A DNA stretch of 15,872 bases from Clostridiales bacterium. GTDB lineage: Bacteria; Bacillota; Clostridia; Saccharofermentanales; UBA5734. Shown one piece after another: positions 1-6,823 of the stretch. Position 1 is the stretch's first letter. Each line of letters starts with the position of its first letter. The DNA lies in contig DOFA01000132.1 of assembly GCA_003532195.1 (NCBI GenBank), forward strand, positions 16,097 through 31,968. The letters are read 5' to 3'. A model generated the notes under the pieces. It ran no database searches and had not been told where the DNA came from. It saw only the letters and a list, made by a program, of their open reading frames with translations. Position numbers and translations under genes: made by a program.

Positions 1-1
1 G

Positions 2-739
2 GCTGCTTATTTTGCCGCGATCGGAATCCTGGCCCTGGCCCTGGATGATGATCCGAGACGCGAGTATTATGTCAAACCGAGAGATTACAGGTACCCGGAA
101 ACTAACCCGGGGATGAACGGTTCCTATGGCAGCGGCTGGCAGTCCGGTGTGCCCGCTGAATTGCTGGAAGTTAAGGACATCGCGGTTTGCATTATCCTGA
201 GCCTGATCACTTTCGGCATTTACAACCTGATCTGGCTCTACGCGTTGTGCAAGAAAATCAAGCTGCTCAACAAAGAAGCTCCGGATTGTGCCGGCGAATT
301 CCTTTGCCTGATCTTTGTCCCGTTCTACCAGCTTTACTGGTTCTACACACGCGGCAAAAAACTATCTGACGCGGCCGCCGGCCGCAACATCCAGATCAGC
401 GACAACAGCACGGTGTATCTGGTTCTGGCGCTGTTCGGCCTGGGCATTGTCAATTATGCCATGATGCAGGATAGTCTGAATACTGTTGCCCGACAGCTGC
501 AAAGCACTCCGGCTTCAATAAGGCCTCCGGTTTTCACCGGCAGCAGCGCACAGGCCGCACCGGCTGCCGCGCCAACCGCCGCGACGGCTGCTTCTGCATA
601 CCCTGATGCCGGCACGCCGGCCGCTGCCGCTAAAGATCCGGTGCAGCTGATCCGGGAATTGTCCGATTTAAAGAATCAGGGCATCATTTCCGAGGCCGAA
701 TTCGAAGCCAAAAAGAGTGAATTGCTGTCGAAAATCTGA
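2..739 (+). CDS. DUF4234/SHOCT-domain membrane protein, 5' end cut off by the window
   Basis: Function is unknown; the family is made of small integral membrane proteins. The first in-frame ATG is at 113, but no ribosome binding site precedes it. The frame is open back to base 2 and encodes a hydrophobic stretch (AAYFAAIGILALAL) before a charged segment, so the gene probably begins left of the window. Numbering from the 113 ATG, hydrophobic segments lie near residues 24-47, 63-81 and 99-118, and their pattern (FGIYNLIWLY, FYQLYWFYTRGKKL) fits DUF4234. An Ala/Pro-rich linker covers about 140-172. Residues 174-208 form a C-terminal SHOCT motif (LIRELSDLKNQGIISEAEFE), a short helical oligomerisation module common at the ends of membrane proteins. 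The gene is convergent with the lct operon, 60 bases from its end, and I see no clear terminator between them. The domain calls are from memory of the families. The 5' partial status is directly visible. Confidence 0.75.
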   Translation, partial: AAYFAAIGILALALDDDPRREYYVKPRDYRYPETNPGMNGSYGSGWQSGVPAELLEVKDIAVCIILSLITFGIYNLIWLYALCKKIKLLNKEAPDCAGEFLCLIFVPFYQLYWFYTRGKKLSDAAAGRNIQISDNSTVYLVLALFGLGIVNYAMMQDSLNTVARQLQSTPASIRPPVFTGSSAQAAPAAAPTAATAASAYPDAGTPAAAAKDPVQLIRELSDLKNQGIISEAEFEAKKSELLSKI

Positions 740-799
740 TTTCCGGCGGGCGGGAACCTGGCAGCCGTTGTGCCTTCGGAGTGATCCGTTCCGGCGCCA

Positions 800-2251
800 C
801 TACTGGCAGATTTTCCCCGGATTGAGAATGTTCAGCGGATCAAAAACAGCTTTAATTTGCAGCATCAGCCGGGTTTGCACCGGACCATACTGATGCTGCA
901 TGTAGCCTTTTTTGGCATAGCCGATGCCATGTTCGCCGGATACCAGGCCGCCCAGCTCGATAGACTTTTCATACATCCGGTCGAAGGCCAGCGCCGATTT
1001 TTCCTGCCAGGCCGGTTCGTCCAGGGCGTCCCGGCAGACATAGACGTGCAGGTTGCCGTCGCCGGCATGGCCGAAGCTGGGCAGACGGATCTGCAGTTCT
1101 TCCGCCAGCCGGTGGGTGTATTTAATAAAATCAGCCACATGGGTGCGCGGCACGACGACATCGCATTCGTCCATCTGGGTTGTCGATGCCTTGATCGCTT
1201 CGAGGAATGTGCCTCGCGCATTCCAGACCGACTGATGCCGTTCTTCGGTGTCGATGATCAGGACATCCAGAGCGCCGCAGGCCAGGCACAGATCGGCGAT
1301 ATACCGGTATTCGCTATCGATGGCGGCCTGGCTGGCGCCGTCAAAAGTCAGCAGCAGGTAGGCGGGCGCTGAAGTGTCCGGAAATCGTTTGCCCAGATAT
1401 TCTTCGGCGAACAGGATGGTCTGCCGTTCCATAAATTCGACCGCGGTCGGAACGACTTTGGACTGGATGATCTTGGGCACAGTTTCCAGGGCGGGCGAAA
1501 GGTCGGCAAACGGAACCAACAGGCTGAGCCGTTTCGGCGGCAGGGGCAGCAGCTTGAGGATCGCCCGGGTGATGATGCCCAGTGTCCCTTCCGATCCGAT
1601 CATCAGATCCTTGAGGGCATAGCCGGAGCTGTTCTTGACCACTTTACCGCCCAGCTCGATGATTTCGCCGCTGGGCAGCACGACCGTCAAGCCGCGCACA
1701 TAATCGCGCGTGACCCCATATTTAACAGCACGCATGCCACCGGCGTTGGTGCTGATGTTGCCGCCGATTGTCGCCGATTTCTCGCCGGGATCCGGCGGGT
1801 AGAACAAGCCTTCCGCCTCAACCGCCTTGGCCAGGTCCATCAGCAAGACGCCCGGTTCGACGGTGACCGTCAGATTGTCCCGGTCGATTTCCAGAACATG
1901 ATTCATCAGGGTCGTATCAATCATGATGCCACCCCGGACCGCGACGCAGCCGCCGACCAGCCCGGTGCCCGACCCGCGAACGACCGCGGGAATGCGCTGG
2001 TTGCTGGCGTAAGCCATGATCGCCGCGATTTCCCCGGTGCTGACCGGATGGACCAGGATGTCCGGCCGATGGGCGACGCTGCCCAGTTCGTCATGGCTGT
2101 AATCGTCGCTGATCTGCCCGCTGATCCGGACCCGTTCGGTGGGGAAACGCCCGCGAAACCAGCCGTAGTCCTGGCTGTCCATCGGCTTGTATCCTGCCGC
2201 CAGATTCGATTTATCCTGATTTTTTGATTTTAATTTTTCGCTCTGTTCCAT
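800..2251 (-). CDS. lctD: FAD-linked lactate dehydrogenase, LctD/GlcD type
   Basis: Probable catalytic subunit that oxidises lactate to pyruvate and passes electrons to the EtfAB partner. The 483 residues carry a PCMH-type FAD-binding domain at about 60-240, with RGSGTGLVGG (92-101), DPGEKSATIGGN (154-165) and GSEGTLG (219-225). A C-terminal FAD-oxidase domain follows, with FGHAGDGNLH (393-402) and SGEHGIG (438-444), typical of D-lactate/glycolate dehydrogenases. A longer frame extends to 2368, but the ATG at 2251 has AGAGGAG eight bases upstream and the longer version would overlap etfA, so 2251 is the start. It begins 13 bases after the etfA stop and is the last gene of the operon. A roughly 25-residue polar N-terminal extension precedes the conserved part. 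Glycolate or another 2-hydroxy acid is an alternative substrate; the neighbouring ferredoxin-type EtfA favours the bifurcating lactate complex. Confidence 0.88.
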   Translation of the reverse strand: MEQSEKLKSKNQDKSNLAAGYKPMDSQDYGWFRGRFPTERVRISGQISDDYSHDELGSVAHRPDILVHPVSTGEIAAIMAYASNQRIPAVVRGSGTGLVGGCVAVRGGIMIDTTLMNHVLEIDRDNLTVTVEPGVLLMDLAKAVEAEGLFYPPDPGEKSATIGGNISTNAGGMRAVKYGVTRDYVRGLTVVLPSGEIIELGGKVVKNSSGYALKDLMIGSEGTLGIITRAILKLLPLPPKRLSLLVPFADLSPALETVPKIIQSKVVPTAVEFMERQTILFAEEYLGKRFPDTSAPAYLLLTFDGASQAAIDSEYRYIADLCLACGALDVLIIDTEERHQSVWNARGTFLEAIKASTTQMDECDVVVPRTHVADFIKYTHRLAEELQIRLPSFGHAGDGNLHVYVCRDALDEPAWQEKSALAFDRMYEKSIELGGLVSGEHGIGYAKKGYMQHQYGPVQTRLMLQIKAVFDPLNILNPGKICQ

Positions 2252-2264
2252 CTCGCATTCTCCT

Positions 2265-3485
2265 CTATAAACCGGCGGCGGTCGCCGGGCGGCAGGACTG
2301 GTCGATTTCTTCCACCAGACGCGGCAAAATTTCGTACCAGTCGCCGACAAATGCATGATGCGCCACATTGAAAATGCCGGCCTGCGGATCGATGTTAATG
2401 GCGATGATCATCTCGGCGCCCTTCATGCCGGCGACAAATTGAACCGATCCGGAGATGCCGACCGTGATGATCAGCCGCGGGCTGACTGTCCGGCCGCTCA
2501 AGCCGATCTGCCGTCGGGGATCAAACCAGCCGTTCTCGACCAGGGGGCGGGTGCAGGCCATTTTGGCGCCGATCCGGTCAGCCAGGGCTTCGATCAGGGC
2601 CAGGTCCTTTTTACTTTTGACGCCGCGGCCGACCGCGATGATAACCTCGGCAGCCGTCAAATCGATGCCGGTATCCTTACGCGTTGTGCCCAGAAGCTTG
2701 ACCCGGCTGCGCAAGTCCTCTTCCTGCCGCTGCATCGGCGTGATTTTGCCGCCGGCGTTTGCCAGCCGGGACGGCGCGTTGAAAACTTTATACCGTACGG
2801 TGCACAACTGCGGCCGGTTGTTGCGGGTGACAATCCGGGCCATGATGTTGCCGCCGAAGGCCGGGCGAATCTGCACCAGATCGGTGTTGGGCTTGATCTC
2901 CAGGGCAGTGCAGTCTGCCGTCAGTCCGGTCCGGAAGCGGGCGGCAATGCGTGGCGCCAGGGAACGGCCGGCCAGCGTGGCGCCGACCAGCAGGGCTGAA
3001 GGCTTGACCTTACGGATAAAGTCGGCTGCGGCAGCGGTATAAGGTTCGATCAGAAAATCGGCCAGCCGGGGATCGTCGTAGGTGAAAACTTCATCGGCGC
3101 CATAATCAAGCAGCTGTTCGGCCTGGCCCCCGGTCTGGTAACCGATCAGCAGGGCATAAACCGGATGGTCGATGCTGTCGGCCAGCTGCCGGGCTTTGCC
3201 TAATAGTTCCAGGGTTACCGGATGCAGCGATCCTTCCGACAAGTCGGCGAAGACGGCAATGCCGCGCCATTGAGTTTTATCAATCGCCAGGGCCTGAGTC
3301 TGCACCTCTTCGAGGGTAATCGCGCCAGGCGGCCCTTTGCGGACACAGATGCCGCACATTTTACAGCCTGCTGTAACGCTCAGCTGACCGTTTTCGACAG
3401 CAAAGGCATGAAACGGGCAGATTTTCAGCAAAGTCTGCCGGGCTTCTGCATCTATTTTGTCGGAATGAATGACCAGTTTTTTCAT
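2265..3485 (-). CDS. lctC: Electron transfer flavoprotein alpha subunit with N-terminal ferredoxin domain
   Basis: EtfA-type subunit (406 residues) of the proposed lactate dehydrogenase/Etf complex; it would bind FAD and carry electrons to and from the dehydrogenase. Residues 1-60 form a short ferredoxin-like domain with four cysteines, Cys23 (ICPF) and Cys41/Cys44/Cys47 (CKMCGIC), enough for one [4Fe-4S] cluster. The usual fourth cysteine after CxxCxxC is replaced by KGP, a variant I recall from clostridial EtfA proteins. The ETF alpha domain follows, and the C-terminal FAD domain holds VGRGVKS (285-291), GISGSVQFVAGMKG (343-356) and INIDPQAGIFNVAHH (363-377), all canonical. The start at 3485 has AGAGGA upstream and lies 19 bases after the etfB stop, which indicates translation from one mRNA. 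In A. woodii LctC the ferredoxin domain is part of a complex coupling lactate oxidation to NAD+ reduction at the expense of reduced ferredoxin; the same role here is inference. Confidence 0.9.
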   Translation of the reverse strand: MKKLVIHSDKIDAEARQTLLKICPFHAFAVENGQLSVTAGCKMCGICVRKGPPGAITLEEVQTQALAIDKTQWRGIAVFADLSEGSLHPVTLELLGKARQLADSIDHPVYALLIGYQTGGQAEQLLDYGADEVFTYDDPRLADFLIEPYTAAAADFIRKVKPSALLVGATLAGRSLAPRIAARFRTGLTADCTALEIKPNTDLVQIRPAFGGNIMARIVTRNNRPQLCTVRYKVFNAPSRLANAGGKITPMQRQEEDLRSRVKLLGTTRKDTGIDLTAAEVIIAVGRGVKSKKDLALIEALADRIGAKMACTRPLVENGWFDPRRQIGLSGRTVSPRLIITVGISGSVQFVAGMKGAEMIIAINIDPQAGIFNVAHHAFVGDWYEILPRLVEEIDQSCRPATAAGL

Positions 3486-3504
3486 GGCAGCGGTTATCCT
3501 CTTT

Positions 3505-4305
3505 TCAGGCTTTTGTATCCAGCATCTTCATTCGGATCAGCAAAGCCAGCATCTGGCCGGCCAGTTCATCGGGAGTTCCCGTGTGCGTGCATTTTTCATG
3601 ATCGTGGACCGGCGGGAAAATTTTCTCGACCTGAGTCGGCGAGCCAGCCAGACCGTAATGATTTTCGTCGTGATCTGAGAAATCCTTCAGGCCGAGCGTG
3701 ATTATTTTTGTTTCGTCCAGCTTGAGCATCCGCCGATAGGACGGCAGCCGCGGCGTGTTCAGGTCTTTTTCAACCGCAATCAGGCAAGGGAGCAGGATCC
3801 GCTGTTTTTGCACAGTATGCTCGAGATTGACTGCCAGATCCAGGCAGTCGGCCCGGATGGCTTCGATGGCCGATACGTTGGCGGCATGCGGCCAGCCGAG
3901 GAATTCGGCGACTTCAGCCCCGACCTGGGCGGTGTCGCCGTCGGTCGTCTGTTTACCGCAGATGATCAGGTCAAATGCACCCAGATGACGAATGCCCTGG
4001 GACAGGGTGTAGCTGGTTGCCACGACGTCGGCACCGGCAAAATTGCGGTCTGACAGCAGGCAAGCACGGTCGGCGCCCATCGCCAGGGCTTCGCTCAGGA
4101 TCGCCCGGGCCTGGGGCGGGCCCATCGACAGAACAGTCACCGCGCCGCCCTGTTTCTCGCGAATTTGCAGAGCGGTCTCGATCGCAAAAAGATCATAGGG
4201 ATTCATTTTGCTCTCCACACCGTTCCGGTTGAGGACGCCGGTTTTTTCATCGACGGTTACCTGGCTGGAACTGGGAACTTGCTTGATGCAGACGAGAATA
4301 TTCAT
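3505..4305 (-). CDS. lctB: Electron transfer flavoprotein beta subunit
   Basis: EtfB-type subunit of 266 residues, partner of the downstream ferredoxin-EtfA. The N-terminus MNILVCIKQVP and the NPYDLFAIETAL segment (35-46) are standard for EtfB. The nucleotide/flavin loop GKQTTDGDTAQVG is at 117-129, and VEKDLNTPRLPSYRRML matches the family signature region. In bifurcating Etfs this loop holds the bifurcating FAD, close to the NAD(H) site, whereas non-bifurcating Etfs bind AMP there. The loop sequence is compatible with the bifurcating group, but I infer this mainly from operon context. A longer frame runs to 4491 but would overlap the regulator gene; the ATG at 4305 has GGAG six bases upstream and gives the normal EtfB N-terminus. 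It lies 40 bases after the regulator gene and 19 bases before etfA, within one operon. Confidence 0.9.
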   Translation of the reverse strand: MNILVCIKQVPSSSQVTVDEKTGVLNRNGVESKMNPYDLFAIETALQIREKQGGAVTVLSMGPPQARAILSEALAMGADRACLLSDRNFAGADVVATSYTLSQGIRHLGAFDLIICGKQTTDGDTAQVGAEVAEFLGWPHAANVSAIEAIRADCLDLAVNLEHTVQKQRILLPCLIAVEKDLNTPRLPSYRRMLKLDETKIITLGLKDFSDHDENHYGLAGSPTQVEKIFPPVHDHEKCTHTGTPDELAGQMLALLIRMKMLDTKA

Positions 4306-4345
4306 AATCACTCCATTGCTGGCGGCAGGAGAGCCGCCGGCTTGC

Positions 4346-5131
4346 TTAAAGTTCGGCTGCAGCGCCGGCAGCGGCGAGGTCATCATGGCCAGCTGCGAAT
4401 CCGGCATTGGCGATGGTTTCGGCATCGGTAAGCTGAACAGAAGCCTGGGCAAAGCGGAGATGCGCCAGCATGGCCTGGACGGCCTCTGCACCCTGGCCGG
4501 ATTCGATTGCCGCCAGAATCCGATGGTGCTGTTCGAGCAGCAGCCGGGCCTGTTCAGCGTCTTTGATGATTTTGGCGCGGTTGAGGCGAACTGAATTTTC
4601 CATCAGGCAGGATACGCATTCGGCGGCCTTGATCAGAACATAATTGTCGGAGCATCGGAAAATGGCTTGATGAAAAAGGATGTCTGCCGCCGAACCCAGG
4701 TTAGGTTCATTGCGCTCGACAGCCAGCTCCATTTCGCTAATCGCCTGCCGGAGATCGGCCAGGCTTTGCGGCAGCTGTTTCTCCGCGGCGATCCGGGCGG
4801 CTTCCGTCTCAATCAGGCGGCGGAATTCCAGGAGGTCCTGCTCCCGGTTCGCCTGGCGCACAAACAACGGCGACAGGGTCGTCAGGAAAGGATTGATGTT
4901 CAGGTCGGTGATGTAGGTGCCGCCGCCGGGCCGGACCTCGATCAGGCCGATGATCTCGAGGGCGCGGAAGGCTTCGCGGATCGAAGCCCTGCTGACCGCG
5001 AACCGTTCCGCCAGTTCGCGTTCCGGCGGCAGCTTTTCCCCGGTTTTCAACTCGCCGCTGGTGATCAGGCTGATCACTTGCCCCATGACTGACTGGTACA
5101 GACGTTTGGAACTGATTGGGTCAATGTTCAT
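4346..5131 (-). CDS. lctA: GntR-family transcriptional regulator, FadR/FCD subfamily
   Basis: Likely ligand-responsive regulator of the lct operon (261 residues). Residues 10-75 are a winged helix-turn-helix with the GntR signature LPPERELAERFAVSRASIREA and a GGGTYI wing end. Residues about 95-235 form an FCD ligand domain with its usual metal-binding positions: Asp150/His154 (ADILFH), His203 (HHRILAAIESG) and His224 (MLAHL). FCD regulators commonly sense small carboxylates, and LldR/LctA-type members respond to lactate. The C-terminus (after about 236) is Ala-rich and probably disordered. The start has AGGAGG five to six bases upstream. It is the first gene of the operon, directly behind a strong promoter that overlaps an inverted TGGTC repeat. 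Negative autoregulation relieved by lactate is therefore the simplest reading; the ligand itself is not proven by sequence. Confidence 0.88.
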   Translation of the reverse strand: MNIDPISSKRLYQSVMGQVISLITSGELKTGEKLPPERELAERFAVSRASIREAFRALEIIGLIEVRPGGGTYITDLNINPFLTTLSPLFVRQANREQDLLEFRRLIETEAARIAAEKQLPQSLADLRQAISEMELAVERNEPNLGSAADILFHQAIFRCSDNYVLIKAAECVSCLMENSVRLNRAKIIKDAEQARLLLEQHHRILAAIESGQGAEAVQAMLAHLRFAQASVQLTDAETIANAGFAAGHDDLAAAGAAAEL

Positions 5132-5152
5132 GCTCTCCTCCTGGCGTTTAAT

Positions 5153-5173
5153 TTGGTCAGGTGGTCAGACCAA
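5153..5173 (-). promoter_or_regulatory. GntR/FCD operator (TGGTC inverted repeat)
   Basis: The core TGGTCAGACCA (5162-5172) is a perfect 5-bp inverted repeat around one central base, matching the TGGT-n-ACCA type used by FadR/FCD regulators. A third half-site TTGGTC (5153-5158) pairs with GACCAA (5168-5173) as a second, wider inverted repeat. The site covers the predicted transcription start of the lct operon. It is probably bound by the adjacent regulator; the binding itself is inference. Confidence 0.75.
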
Positions 5174-5201
5174 TTATATCAGAGGGTCGGGTGGAGTTCA
5201 A
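5173..5201 (-). promoter_or_regulatory. Sigma-A-type promoter of the lct operon
   Basis: On the minus strand a TTGAAC -35 box (5196-5201) is followed by exactly 17 bases and a perfect TATAAT -10 box (5173-5178). The predicted transcription start is near 5166, about 35 bases ahead of the regulator ATG at 5131. The -10 box abuts the operator described separately, so a bound repressor would block polymerase or early transcription. Confidence 0.8.
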
Positions 5202-5224
5202 TCGTCAGCTGAAAAATTAATGCC

Positions 5225-5299
5225 AATAAACGCACGGGAAACGCAAATAAACGCACGCGTGCATTTATTTTGTTTGAAAAACGCACGCGTGCGTTTATT
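5225..5299. repeat. Cluster of AATAAACGCACG repeats forming two palindromes
   Basis: The 12-mer AATAAACGCACG occurs directly at 5225-5236 and 5246-5257. It also occurs inverted and exact at 5288-5299, and inverted with one mismatch at 5258-5269. Together they create a 26-bp palindrome with one mismatched pair (5245-5270) and an 18-bp perfect palindrome, AAACGCACGCGTGCGTTT (5279-5296), separated by eight bases. The second palindrome contains part of the stop codon of the minus-strand gene ending at 5295. The cluster lies upstream of the lct promoter. It could be a tandem terminator, a dimeric-regulator binding array or a small REP-like element. Confidence 0.8.
5276..5297 (-). terminator. Possible terminator hairpin after the ceramidase-like gene
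   Basis: Read on the minus strand, the TAA stop leads straight into the stem AAACGCACG/CGTGCGTTT followed by two more T residues, giving a run of five T. The stem is self-complementary without a designed loop, so the hairpin would open to a 4-base loop, and the T run is short. A second similar palindrome lies just downstream and could back it up. Termination before the lct promoter would be expected here, but the same DNA may serve as a protein-binding site. Confidence 0.4.
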
Positions 5300-6644
5300 T
5301 TACATCGCTGACCAGCAAGGCCGCCCGGCCGACGACGATGTCTTCAACTTCGGGAACAAAAGGCCCGGCCAGGTGGGCGCTCATAAAGGACTCGCGCTCA
5401 TAGCCGCCGTCCTGCAGCACTTTCCGGGTGGGGATGTAGCAGGCGCTGCTGTTGGTGTACCCCAGCGTGATGACGTCTTCCCGGAACAAATTTTTAATCT
5501 CCTTGCCAATATCGCTGACCACTTCGCATTCCAGACAGATCAGGCAGGTTTGGCCATCGAGCCGCAGATAGGACAGGTAATAGGGTAAATGATCCTTCAC
5601 CGGCTCCCCTTGCCTCGCCTGCAGCGTCTGCCGGATCGATTTTTTCCGGTAATCGGGCTGGTTCGGATCGCTCAGGATCCTTTCCCATTGCGCGGCATCC
5701 CAGATTTCGGTGTACAGTTTGACCTCGAAAAAACCGGTAGCCAGACTGGCTTCGATCTTACGCCAGTTCGCCTGATCCAGGCAGTTCTCGATGTCGGCGG
5801 CCAGCGACTGGCTCGCCTGCTCCAGTTCGGCGAAATTGCAGCTCTTGAACCGGCCGTTGTCCGCGGTTATGTACGGTTTGATATCGGCGCCGCAGCCCTG
5901 CAGGAATACGGGAACCAGACCGGGATGCCTCTCTTCCAGGATCCTGCGCACAATGCCCGGATAATCCGCCGAGATATAATAGTTGTCCGGCCCCAGAGTA
6001 GTCGGGTGGCAGGCATAGGAATAGATCAGGCCGCGCAAGGCACCCTCCCTGTCAGTAAATTTCAAAAGATAGAGATCCGGATCCATGCAGTTCTTGTCCG
6101 GGTTTGGTTTCCACAGGATTTTCCCGTCGGCGGGGTATCTCCTGCTGATGCCGAAATCCGAATGTCCCTTGGCGATATGGATATCGCCCTCGATCGGGTT
6201 GTTGATTCCCTCTTCGATCATGCTGAGGATTTTGCTCCTGATCATCTGGAAATAGCGGATATCTTCGGTAAAGTCCTCCGCCTCGTCCTCCAGGTCCCAG
6301 GCGAACTTGTCCGCGGCCATATGGTAAGTGTGCTTTTTCCTTAAGGCGCTGTCTTCGCCGGTAACCGCCACTGTCGAATGAGTATGCGTATAGCTGATGA
6401 TAATCTGGTCCTGGGCCAGCCCGAATCGCTCCTGGATTGCTTGCTTGATGCCGCCGGCAAAACTCCGGTCGCCGTAAACGACATCTAGCGCGATGATCAC
6501 GACGGTCTCGTTCGCCCGGAGCAAAACCACGCTTACATAAGGGTCGTCATGAACCCCCAGGCTTTTATGGTCGCGAGACGCAAAACCCATTTGCAGAACC
6601 GGAATATCCGGCGTTATTTTTTCTTTGAGAAAACGAAATTGCAT
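5295..6644 (-). CDS. Neutral/alkaline ceramidase-fold protein lacking the catalytic serine
   Basis: Cytoplasmic protein of 449 residues without a signal peptide; exact function unknown. Several motifs fit the metal-dependent neutral/alkaline non-lysosomal ceramidase N-terminal domain: SYTHTHS (84-90), YACHPTTLGP (210-219), an LQGCGADIKP loop (248-257), LECEVVSDIG (371-380) and GYTNSSACYIPTR (395-407). They supply His87/His89, His213, Glu372 or Glu374 and Tyr residues plausible as zinc ligands. True ceramidases have GDVSP with a nucleophilic Ser in the loop; here the equivalent position is Lys256, so ceramide hydrolysis by the known mechanism is unlikely. Secreted ceramidases are also longer and carry a C-terminal beta domain, absent here. 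The ATG at 6644 is chosen because GGAGGGG lies seven bases upstream; an upstream ATG at 6680 has no such site. It is transcribed alone, with its 3' end in a palindromic repeat cluster. It may act on another amide or sugar-derived substrate. Confidence 0.7.
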   Translation of the reverse strand: MQFRFLKEKITPDIPVLQMGFASRDHKSLGVHDDPYVSVVLLRANETVVIIALDVVYGDRSFAGGIKQAIQERFGLAQDQIIISYTHTHSTVAVTGEDSALRKKHTYHMAADKFAWDLEDEAEDFTEDIRYFQMIRSKILSMIEEGINNPIEGDIHIAKGHSDFGISRRYPADGKILWKPNPDKNCMDPDLYLLKFTDREGALRGLIYSYACHPTTLGPDNYYISADYPGIVRRILEERHPGLVPVFLQGCGADIKPYITADNGRFKSCNFAELEQASQSLAADIENCLDQANWRKIEASLATGFFEVKLYTEIWDAAQWERILSDPNQPDYRKKSIRQTLQARQGEPVKDHLPYYLSYLRLDGQTCLICLECEVVSDIGKEIKNLFREDVITLGYTNSSACYIPTRKVLQDGGYERESFMSAHLAGPFVPEVEDIVVGRAALLVSDVK

Positions 6645-6685
6645 AAGAATGCCCCTCCATGGAATCAATTTACCCATCAATTCGT

Positions 6686-6691
6686 ATTATA
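6686..6691 (-). promoter_or_regulatory. Candidate -10 box for the ceramidase-like gene
   Basis: A perfect TATAAT on the minus strand lies 42 bases ahead of the ATG at 6644. The region 16-19 bases further upstream has no good -35 hexamer (nearest CATTCA), so this may be an activator-dependent promoter or a chance match. Confidence 0.4.
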
Positions 6692-6779
6692 TTCCAAAAC
6701 GGGTGAACTGAATGATTCCGGGGAAAATGTCCTTTGTAAATCGTGCCGGCCGTTTATTTTTCCCATCGAATCCGTTATG

Positions 6780-6807
6780 CTGGTGATGGAAATTTATCCA
6801 TCACCAG
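6780..6807 (+). promoter_or_regulatory. Perfect 11-bp hairpin in the leader of the membrane-protein gene
   Basis: CTGGTGATGGA (6780-6790) and TCCATCACCAG (6797-6807) are exact inverted repeats separated by AATTTA. The right arm ends 6 bases before the GGAGG ribosome binding site of the gene starting at 6824. No T run follows, so it is not a standard terminator. It could be an operator for a dimeric regulator or an mRNA structure that affects translation or stability. Confidence 0.65.
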
Positions 6808-6823
6808 ACCAGCGGAGGCCACG

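Noticed and set aside
740..799. A bidirectional terminator between the convergent first gene and the lct operon.
   Set aside because: Only 4-bp stems such as CGGA/TCCG are visible and no T run occurs on either strand.
5245..5296. The palindromic repeats as a CRISPR array.
   Set aside because: The units are 12 bases, adjacent or inverted, and there are no regular unique spacers of 30-40 bases or cas genes.
5589..6344. A 251-codon plus-strand frame opposite the ceramidase-like gene.
   Set aside because: It is antisense to a gene with clear family motifs, begins without a ribosome binding site, and shows no domain; it is a shadow frame.
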